51,382 nucleotides of DNA from an uncultured Phascolarctobacterium sp. (GTDB lineage: Bacteria > Bacillota > Negativicutes > Acidaminococcales > Acidaminococcaceae), in assembly GCA_900551745.1 (NCBI GenBank), contig URXA01000008.1, positions 1-51,382 on the forward strand. The letters run 5' to 3'. Numbering within the stretch: position 1 is the stretch's first letter; each line of letters starts with the position of its first letter. Position numbers and translations under genes: made by a program. Positions 40,972 to 49,100 of this stretch are shown in pieces. The notes beneath the pieces were generated by a model. That model was not told where the DNA came from. It did no database searches and saw only the letters and a list, made by a program, of their open reading frames with translations.

Positions 40972-42051
40972 ATGATGTTAGCATGGATAAAACGCAATAA
41001 GTATCTGATGGGATTTTTGATAGCTGTGATAGCGATCGGTTATTTTGGCTATGGTTATTATAAAAGCAGTACCGAAGTTAAAGAAACAGTGCGAACGGCG
41101 ACTGTTGAATATGGTCACTTATCGGACAGCATATCGGCTACCGGCAGTTTAAGCGCCGTAGATAATGTCGATATCAGCTCCAAGATCACTGGCCGTATCG
41201 TTGAAGTCTGTGTTGAAGAGAACGATCATGTCAATGCCGGGCAGGTGCTGGTACGTTTAGACGACACTTCGCTGGCGGCCACGCAGACACAAATGCAGGC
41301 CAAAATGGAAAATGCTTTGGCTACTTATAACCGTTACAGTGCGTTGCTGGCTAAAGGCGCTATTTCTCAATCTGATTATGATCTGGCGGAAGCCGATTAT
41401 ACAGTTGCGAAAGCAAACTATGACCAGGCTACCTCTAATGTTAATGATACGGTCATTACCACGCCGATTGCCGGTTATGTCATAGGCAAGCCTACCCCTG
41501 TTGGGCAGACTATCAGCTCCGGTATTTCCGAACCGCAGGTCATCATGTCTATTGCCAATCTGGATAATATGCAGATCGAAACCATGGTCGATGAATCCGA
41601 TATCGGACAGGTAAAAGTAGGGCAGAAAGTAAGCTTTACTGTCGATTCCTATCCGGACAGAACTTTTGAAGGTATCGTAAGACTGGTATCCCGCAAAGCT
41701 GTTACCGAAAACAACGTCATTTATTACACTGTTTATGTAGATGTAGCCAACTCGGAAGGCAAATTGCTGCCGACGATGACGGCGCGGGCCAATATTATTG
41801 TCAATGAAGCTGACGGTGTGCTGATGGTACCGGCTAATTGCCTGCGTACAGAAGGAAGCCGCCATTATGTACAGGTTTATAATGAAGCAACTAAAGCCAT
41901 TCATGATGTAGACGTTGAAGTAGGTCTGAGCGGTGACGATAAGGTCGCTGTCAGCAGCCCTGAACTTAAAGAAGGCGATAAGATTTTGATCAAGGCCGCT
42001 AAAGCAACGCAAACTAATAGTAACCGCATGGGTGGCCCTCCGATGCACTGA
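40972..42051 (+). CDS. macA: MacA-type periplasmic adaptor (membrane fusion protein)
   Basis: 359 residues (or 358 from the next ATG). It has an N-terminal membrane helix (MGFLIAVIAIGYFGYGYY), a barrel-sandwich/lipoyl region (SATGSLSAVDNVDISSKITG; VNAGQVLVRLDD), an alpha-hairpin (about residues 105-165) and a beta-barrel domain (IANLDNMQIETMVDESDIGQ). It couples the ABC transporter to an outer-membrane channel. No TolC-like gene is nearby, so the channel must be elsewhere. Named macA by family likeness and gene order; the substrate is unknown. Confidence 0.9.
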   Translation: MMLAWIKRNKYLMGFLIAVIAIGYFGYGYYKSSTEVKETVRTATVEYGHLSDSISATGSLSAVDNVDISSKITGRIVEVCVEENDHVNAGQVLVRLDDTSLAATQTQMQAKMENALATYNRYSALLAKGAISQSDYDLAEADYTVAKANYDQATSNVNDTVITTPIAGYVIGKPTPVGQTISSGISEPQVIMSIANLDNMQIETMVDESDIGQVKVGQKVSFTVDSYPDRTFEGIVRLVSRKAVTENNVIYYTVYVDVANSEGKLLPTMTARANIIVNEADGVLMVPANCLRTEGSRHYVQVYNEATKAIHDVDVEVGLSGDDKVAVSSPELKEGDKILIKAAKATQTNSNRMGGPPMH

Positions 42052-42073
42052 TAAAATGAAAGGAGCTGCGCAT

Positions 42074-42769
42074 ATGACTGCTGTAATCAGGCTTGAAGAT
42101 ATTATGAAAACATATGTTATGGGCGATGCCGTAGTCCATGCGCTCGATCATGTCAGCGTAGAGATCGGCGTCGGTGAATTTACTTCTATTATGGGGCCGT
42201 CCGGCAGCGGTAAATCGACAATGATGAATATTCTGGGCTGTCTGGACAGGCCGACCTCAGGGCAATATTACCTGGATGGCAAAGAAGTCGCCGGCTACAG
42301 TGACGATGAACTGGCGCGTACGCGCAACGCTAAAATCGGCTTTGTTTTCCAGAACTTTAATCTGCTGCCGAAACTGTCGGCACAATTAAATGTAGCTTTG
42401 CCTTTAGTTTATGCCGGCATCGGCGAAGAGGAAAGACTGGAACGGGCTAAAACAGCTTTGGAAGCAGTTGGGCTGGGTGACAGGATCGACCATAATCCAA
42501 CGGAAATGTCAGGCGGCCAGCGTCAGCGTGTGGCGATCGCCCGTGCGCTGATCAACGACCCGGCCATTATTATGGCCGACGAACCTACCGGTAACCTTGA
42601 TACCAAGTCCAGCTATGAAATTATGGACATCTTTAAAAAAATGAATGATGGCGGCAAAACGGTAGTCATGGTCACACATGAGCCGGATATTGCCGAGCAG
42701 ACCAAACGGATTTTAACTATGCGTGACGGTAAGCTGGTCAGCGACGAATGGAGGGCTGACCATGTTTAA
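42074..42769 (+). CDS. ABC transporter ATP-binding protein, MacB/LolD type
   Basis: 231 residues from the ATG at 42074 with AGGAG eight bases upstream. Walker A GPSGSGKST, Q-loop FVFQNFNLLPKLSAQLN, signature MSGGQRQRVAIARAL, Walker B IIMADEPTGNLD and H-switch VVMVTHEPDIA. In E. coli MacB this domain is fused to the permease; here it is a separate gene that overlaps the permease gene by eight bases. Confidence 0.96.
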   Translation: MTAVIRLEDIMKTYVMGDAVVHALDHVSVEIGVGEFTSIMGPSGSGKSTMMNILGCLDRPTSGQYYLDGKEVAGYSDDELARTRNAKIGFVFQNFNLLPKLSAQLNVALPLVYAGIGEEERLERAKTALEAVGLGDRIDHNPTEMSGGQRQRVAIARALINDPAIIMADEPTGNLDTKSSYEIMDIFKKMNDGGKTVVMVTHEPDIAEQTKRILTMRDGKLVSDEWRADHV

Positions 42770-43976
42770 CGAATCCATCAAAATGGCGATCGACGGAATG
42801 ATTACCAATAAGCTGCGTACCCTGCTGACGCTTTTGGGTATCATTATCGGTGTCGGCGCCGTTATTGCCATGGTCAGTTTGGGCTTTGGCGTGAAGGAAC
42901 AGGTCAAAAACAATATTTCCAGCCTGGGCAGTAATCTGCTTATCGTTATGTCCGGCGGACGTACTGCCAGCGGCGCACGTTTGGCAGCCGGCCAGGGCGC
43001 GCGTCTGACGGCGGAAGATGCTTATGCCATCGAAAAGCAGATCGAAGGGATCGCTTATGTTGCTCCGGCCGTTTCATCCTCTTATCAGTTAGTCGTCGGC
43101 AATCAAAACTGGACTGCCAGCGTTGAAGGAACGACACCTAATGTGCTGGATATCCGCAGCTATAAATTAGCCGAAGGCCGTAATATGACAGAACGTGATC
43201 TCAGCAGCAGAGCCAGAGTTTGTGTTATCGGGCAGACGATTGTTGATAATCTGTTTCCCGAAGGCAATGCTGTAGGCAAAACCCTGCGTATCAATAAAGC
43301 CCCGTTTCAGGTAGTCGGTATCCTCGAAACCAAAGGCCAGTCGGCCGGCGGTCAGGATCAGGACGATGTTGTATACATACCGCTGACGACGGCACAAAAC
43401 CGCATGATGGGCATTACCTACATCAACAGGATCACGATCCAGGCCGAAAATGAAAATGTTATCGACCAGGTACAGGGCGAAGTGGAACAGCTGCTGCGGC
43501 AGCGGCACAAAATCAAAACGGGTGACGATGACGACTTCACCGTCCGGAATCTGGCGGCTTTGATGGAAACGATGATGGAAACTGCCAATACCATTACCCT
43601 GCTGTTAGGCTGCATAGCGGCTATCAGCCTGCTGGTCGGCGGCATCGGGATCATGAATATCATGCTGGTTTCTGTTACCGAACGGACACGGGAAATAGGC
43701 ATCCGCAAAGCACTTGGGGCTACCTACAACAATATCCTGCTGCAGTTTCTGATCGAAGCTATGGTGATCGGCGTTGTCGGCGGTACGCTGGGTGTGATTT
43801 TGGGGATAGGCTCCTCCTATGCCATCAGCTATTTTGCCGGCTGGCAAACAGTCATTTCCATACCGACTATTATCATTGCGGTGGTATTCTCCGTTGGTAT
43901 TGGTTTGTTCTTCGGTATCTATCCTGCACGTAAAGCCGCACTTTTAGATCCTATCGAGGCGCTGCGTTATGAGTAA
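42762..43976 (+). CDS. ABC transporter permease, MacB type
   Basis: 404 residues from the ATG at 42762 with GGAGGG upstream. It has a first membrane helix (LRTLLTLLGIIIGVGAVIAM), a large periplasmic MacB domain and three C-terminal helices with the FtsX-like segment SVTERTREIGIRKALGAT. With the adaptor it forms a mechanotransmission-type exporter for peptides, toxins or antibiotics. Its stop overlaps the next small gene by eight bases. Confidence 0.96.
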   Translation: MFNESIKMAIDGMITNKLRTLLTLLGIIIGVGAVIAMVSLGFGVKEQVKNNISSLGSNLLIVMSGGRTASGARLAAGQGARLTAEDAYAIEKQIEGIAYVAPAVSSSYQLVVGNQNWTASVEGTTPNVLDIRSYKLAEGRNMTERDLSSRARVCVIGQTIVDNLFPEGNAVGKTLRINKAPFQVVGILETKGQSAGGQDQDDVVYIPLTTAQNRMMGITYINRITIQAENENVIDQVQGEVEQLLRQRHKIKTGDDDDFTVRNLAALMETMMETANTITLLLGCIAAISLLVGGIGIMNIMLVSVTERTREIGIRKALGATYNNILLQFLIEAMVIGVVGGTLGVILGIGSSYAISYFAGWQTVISIPTIIIAVVFSVGIGLFFGIYPARKAALLDPIEALRYE

Positions 43977-44169
43977 AAATTATTGCAGTGAGCATGAAGC
44001 TAAGCAAAATATAACTAAAAAAGCAAACTGGCACGAGAAAATGCAGGCCTTCTTAGATTATCTAAGAAGGCCTAAAACCGTTTTTGATTTAAAAGACCGT
44101 ACCAAAGCATTGCTGCTTTTGGCCGCTGTCATAATCGGAGTTCAATATCTGTTGCAAGTATTTTTCTAA
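43969..44169 (+). CDS. 66-residue single-pass membrane protein after the MacB permease
   Basis: Starts at an ATG overlapping the permease stop, so it is translationally coupled. The hydrophilic N-terminus (basic, with His and Cys) is followed by one helix at the C-terminus (ALLLLAAVIIGVQYLLQVFF). Not recognised. Such small proteins can be regulatory subunits of transporters, but no evidence shows that here. Its codons 26-35 contain a 29-base perfect palindrome, an unusual constraint in coding DNA. Confidence 0.7.
   Translation: MSKNYCSEHEAKQNITKKANWHEKMQAFLDYLRRPKTVFDLKDRTKALLLLAAVIIGVQYLLQVFF
44045..44073. repeat. 29-base perfect palindrome inside the small membrane protein gene
   Basis: AGGCCTTCTTAGAT (44045-44058), single centre base, ATCTAAGAAGGCCT (44060-44073). 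All 14 positions pair. It lies in frame within the 66-residue gene and encodes QAFLDYLRRP. Confidence 0.95.
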
Positions 44170-44190
44170 TTTCTAACTGCAGTTAATAAA

Positions 44191-44228
44191 AAAGACCGAT
44201 CTGTTTACAGGTCGGTCTTTTTTATTTT
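44191..44228 (+). terminator. Terminator after the MacAB-type operon
   Basis: AAAGACCGA-T-CTG-TTTA-CAG-G-TCGGTCTTT with a T-rich tail; a 12-pair stem with one T-G pair. The following 200 AT-rich bases up to 44435 hold no gene. Confidence 0.92.
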
Positions 44229-44435
44229 TTCATTTTAGGATAAGCAAATTTTATTCAAAAAAGGGAAAATTTATATTTGATACAAAAATTTTTTTAGAAA
44301 AGTCAATATACTTAATATAAAGAAAAACAAATAGAAAATTGTATTACTAGAAAAATTTAAAATTAAGAGTATAATTAATTATATAAAGTTATAATTTTTA
44401 AATTAAAATAGATGAAACTAAAGGAAGCGAATTTG

Positions 44436-46133
44436 ATGAAAAAAGCTTTGACAAAAGCGGGGATTACTTTAATTTTAAGCTGTAACGCCATTCTGGTACA
44501 GGCAGCACCGTCAGACATGCTCTCACAGCAAAGCAGAATAGACCAGATCGAACAGCAGCAAAGTGCCAAAAGGCAGGCCAGGGAAGAACAGGCCCGGCTT
44601 AACGCGCCTAAAGTCAGTTTAACAGAGAAAAATGAAAAAATTGAGTATCTGGAATTGCCCGAAGAGAGAATCAGTTTTTTAATAAAAGATATTCTTGTAG
44701 AATGTGACATTGATAAATTCGAGCGCTTAAAAACAATTATAGCGCCATACGAAAACCACAGAATGGGTGTACAGGGAATAAACATTGTGGCCAAGGTGCT
44801 TTCTGATCACATTATTGCCGAAGGATATGTAACGACGCGCGTCGTTGTTCCTGAACAGGATCTGTCCTCGGGACTGCTGCGGTTGAAAATTATTCCGGGT
44901 TATATCCAGGATATACGTTTTGAAAAACCAGATACCTATGGCACCTGGCGCAATGCGTTTCCGACAGCCAAAGGTGACGTGTTGAATATCCGGCGTCTGG
45001 AACAGGGACTGGAGCAAATGAAACGCATACCCAATCAGGATGCGGATATGAAGCTGCTGCCTGGAACTGAACCGGGTGAAACAGAAATAGTACTCAACAT
45101 CAAACGTACAAAACCATGGCTGCTGGGATTTTCGGTGGATGACAGTGGTATAGAAAGTACTGGTAGGCTGCAGGCTGGTATAAGCGCTGCGATTTATAAT
45201 CCTTCTGGATTAAATGATGTCATCAGCTATAACTATGGCAAAGACGCCGCGCATAATGATAGAAACTATGGATCAGATAACTACAGTTTTTCGTACTCTG
45301 TGCCTTATGGCGATTATACATTCAGTTTTGCAAAATACAGAAATCAATATCACCAAACCATAGCAGATATAGTGCCATTCCGTTACGATGGCAAAACAGA
45401 CGGCATGGAACTTGGAATACAGAAACTGGTTTATAGAGATAGAACAAGGAAAACTCAGCTTACATTTAAAGTATTAAGAAAAGACAGACATACCTACCTT
45501 GATGGAGAAGAACTTATAGTACAGCATCAAAAAACAACTGCGTACCAGGGTGGTATTCTGCATCGCCAGTATTGGGGACCGACGACCCTGGACTTACAGC
45601 TTTATTACCAAAAAGGAGTACCCTGGTGGGGATCTGAACCCGGTTATAGTGATCATGTTCTTGGCATGGCTACTACAAGATATGGCCTGTGGGGAGCTAA
45701 TTTTAATATGCAGACACCTGTAAAATTTGGGTCTGCACAAGGCCGTTACCGCTTTAGCTTCAGAGGTCAATATACAAGAGATATGCTTTATGGCAGTGAC
45801 CAGTTTAGCATCGGCGGGCGTTACAGTGTCAGGGGATTTGATGGTGAGCTGACGCTGGCGGCTGAAAACGGTTTTTATATTCAGAATGAATTAAGTATAC
45901 CAGTCAAAAATCTTAATATCGAACCTTATATAGGAATTGACTATGGTCAGGTATGGGGGCCGTCTGCTGAATATCTGCTGGGCAGAAAATTAGCTGGCGC
46001 TGTTTGCGGTATTCGCGGGTCTATTGGCAAAAATTTTCAATATGATGCGTTTATTGGTACGCCGCTTTATAAGCCGGAAGGCTTTAAAACCGGCAAGACA
46101 GTACTGGGATTCAGCACTTACATGTATATCTGA
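44436..46133 (+). CDS. TpsB/CdiB-type outer-membrane transporter (two-partner secretion)
   Basis: 565 residues from the ATG at 44436, with AAGGAAG upstream; an ATG at 44412 is less suited. Signal peptide MKKALTKAGITLILSCNAIL ending near QAAP, then a Gln/Arg-rich linker, two POTRA-like domains (ILVECDIDKFERLKTIIAPY; LSSGLLRLKIIPGYIQDIRF), and a 16-strand barrel. The conserved VRGF signature is RYSVRGFDGELTLAAENGF, followed by IQNELSIP. It exports the exoprotein encoded 25 bases downstream. ShlB, FhaC and CdiB share this form; the partner suggests CdiB. Confidence 0.93.
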   Translation: MKKALTKAGITLILSCNAILVQAAPSDMLSQQSRIDQIEQQQSAKRQAREEQARLNAPKVSLTEKNEKIEYLELPEERISFLIKDILVECDIDKFERLKTIIAPYENHRMGVQGINIVAKVLSDHIIAEGYVTTRVVVPEQDLSSGLLRLKIIPGYIQDIRFEKPDTYGTWRNAFPTAKGDVLNIRRLEQGLEQMKRIPNQDADMKLLPGTEPGETEIVLNIKRTKPWLLGFSVDDSGIESTGRLQAGISAAIYNPSGLNDVISYNYGKDAAHNDRNYGSDNYSFSYSVPYGDYTFSFAKYRNQYHQTIADIVPFRYDGKTDGMELGIQKLVYRDRTRKTQLTFKVLRKDRHTYLDGEELIVQHQKTTAYQGGILHRQYWGPTTLDLQLYYQKGVPWWGSEPGYSDHVLGMATTRYGLWGANFNMQTPVKFGSAQGRYRFSFRGQYTRDMLYGSDQFSIGGRYSVRGFDGELTLAAENGFYIQNELSIPVKNLNIEPYIGIDYGQVWGPSAEYLLGRKLAGAVCGIRGSIGKNFQYDAFIGTPLYKPEGFKTGKTVLGFSTYMYI

Positions 46134-46158
46134 TAATGAAAACGGGAGTGGATGAATA

Positions 46159-49100
46159 ATGAGCAGCTATCGTAAAAATAAATTAAACAAAAAAGTTTTA
46201 GCCTGGCTATTAATGGTTAATTTAGGTGTCCAGCCAATATTGACGGCAGTAGTTTTTGCCCAGTCTGTCGCCGTACCTGACAAAAATCAGGGGTTAAATC
46301 CCAACATCGATCAAGCCGCTAACGGAACTACAGTAGTTGATATTCGCACACCTAACCAACACGGTTTGTCGCATAATCAGTATTTGGATATGCAGGTCGA
46401 TAAAAGCGGTATTATTTTCAATAACAGCGGCGCAGTATCCCAAACGCAGCTGGCCGGTTATATTAACGCCAATCCGTATCTGGCAGGGACACATGCTAAA
46501 GTCATCTTGAATGAGGTTACCGGCAGACTGCCGACAGCTATCAATGGTTATCTGGAAGTGGCGGGCAATCAGGCCAGCCTTATTCTGGCCAATCCCAACG
46601 GCATCGTCGGCGGCAACTTCGGTTTTATCAATGTCGACAGGGCTGTTTTAACGACCGGCAAGCCGCAATTTGCTTCTGACGGAAGCCTCAACAGCTTTTT
46701 AGTCAACGGGGGCGATATCGAGATCAACGGCAGCGGCATGGATGCTCGTACTGCCGGGCAGACTGATATTATCGCCAATGCGGTAAAAATCAATGCGGGA
46801 CTGTGGGCAAACGAGCTTAACATCGTAACCGGACAAAATGAAGTCAACTATCAAACGCAGGAAGTAAAAACCATAGCAGATACCAATAACGGCATCAGCC
46901 TCGATGTTGCTGCCCTTGGCGGCATGTATGCCGGCCGCATCAAAATGGTTGGTACAGCTCAGGGTGTCGGCGTCAATACTGCCGGAAGCATCTATGCCGA
47001 CAATGGTATAGAATTGACTCAAACGGGCAAGGTGCAGCTGCACGGAAGTGTTACCGCCAAAGGCGATATCAATGTCAGCTCACTTGATGAATTAACGAAT
47101 ACAGGAACCGTTTATACCCAACAGAATCTGTCGTTAAAAAGTACTGCCGGCCTTAAAAATCAGGGAACAGCTAAAGCCGACAAAGAATTACAAATACAGA
47201 TTGCCGGAAACTTGCAAAACAATGGCAGCATTGAAGGAATGAAGCTGCAGATTCAAAGTGCGGATCTGTTTAATACAGCCGATCTCAAAAATCTTGGCAG
47301 CAGCATTATGAAGATCGAGGCGCATAATATAACCAATAAAGGCCTTCTCGCCAGCAATGGCGGCATCGAACTTACTGCTGACGCTTATGACGGCAGTAAT
47401 GCCGAAGTGAAGGCGGTCAATGGTGATTTGCATATGCGGACTATCGGTGATATCGTTTTGGGAGCTCAAACCTATAGCAAAGAAAATACAGATATCACAG
47501 CAGGCGGAAATATCATCAATACAAATGATCTTTATAGCGAAGGCGAGCTTACTGTTAAAGCAGGCGGCGGTTTTAGCAACACCGGCAATATTATTGCCGA
47601 AAAGGATTTGCGCCTTACAGCGCAAACAGGAAACGTCATTCAGCAGGGTACGGTATACGGCAAAGCAAATGCCGTGCTTACGGCAGCTGGGGCAATCGAC
47701 AATGCCGGGCAGCTTTTAAAAGCCGAAAAGACATTGACCGTCAGCGCCGGTACGCTTATCAACAATCAAAATGGCACTATAACTGCCGATCAGCTGACGA
47801 TCAGCAGCAGTGAACTGAACAATAACAGTGGTGATATAAAAAATAACGGCAACAGTATTTTAGCCGTTACTACGGGTGATATCAATAATATTGACGGCAA
47901 TATTTTAAGCAATGGCGAACTGAGCATCAGTGCCCGTAATATTACTAATACACGCGGCATCGTTTATGCAAATGGAGTGTTAGGCGTACAGGCATCATCC
48001 TTCAGTGGCGATGGTAAAATTTTAAGCGGTAAAAATTTATCGCTTGATTTACAAAATGACTTTAATAACAGCGGTGAAATACAGGCAGAAGAAGAACTGC
48101 TGCTTACTACTAAAGGCAGTCTGACCAATACGGGCAGCCTTCTCGCCAACAAAAAAAGCATTGTCAATGCCCGGGATATAACCAACAGCAGCAGCGGCAA
48201 AATCGCAGCAGCTGACATCAGTATCAACAGCGGCAACAATTTTAATAATACTGCACTGATCAACGGTTCGTCGGTATTAATAAAAACCGGCGTATTAAAT
48301 AACACTGATACCGGCAGGATCTATGGCGATAATATCCATATTGGCGCCGGCACCTTAAATAATACTGCTGTTGCCGGCGGCACGGCCCCCGTTATTGCCG
48401 CAAGAAATGACATCGAACTTGGCGTTGGCTCTTTCAACAACAAAGAACATGCCGCGGTAAGCGCCCAGGGAAATATGCATATCGGCGGCAGCCTTGCTGC
48501 TGACGGCAAAGCAGCAGGCAGCGCGTCAGTTATCAACAATAACAGCGCCACGATCGAAGCAGGCGGCGACCTTACCGTCAATGCGGACAATATCAATAAT
48601 ACTAACGAACATTTTCAAACAGAAGTGCAGATAATAGGTACAGAACAAATCGATGAACTGCAGGGCAATGGCGCCAGCAAGCGTTATAAATATGGAACGG
48701 ACGATGTTTATATTTATAATAACGAATCAGACCATCTGCATACCCCGGAAGGAAATTATGAGGAATGGTATCGGTACAGATATACCAGAACCATAAAACA
48801 GGACGTCATAACTTCTACTGACCCCGGTAAAATACTGGCAGGCGGAAAAATCAATATTCAGGCCGATACTCTGACTAACGATAAAAGTAATATTGTCGCC
48901 GGCGGCGCGCTTAATGTACAGGCGTCCAATATCAACAATATTGAAACCCAGGGACAAAGGATCTATGAAGACAGCGGCACAGCCGACCATTATTGGCGCC
49001 ATAAAAAGCATGGAACAGATAATACAGGTCATGATGCTGCGGCATATAATCCAGCCAATACGGTCAATGACATCACTGTTCAGTCGACCGAGTACAAGGG

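Noticed and set aside
41257..42048. 263-codon open frame antisense to macA
   Set aside because: The plus strand encodes an unmistakable MacA adaptor. The antisense product is His/Arg/Ile-rich with no motif or ribosome binding site and is a codon-bias shadow.
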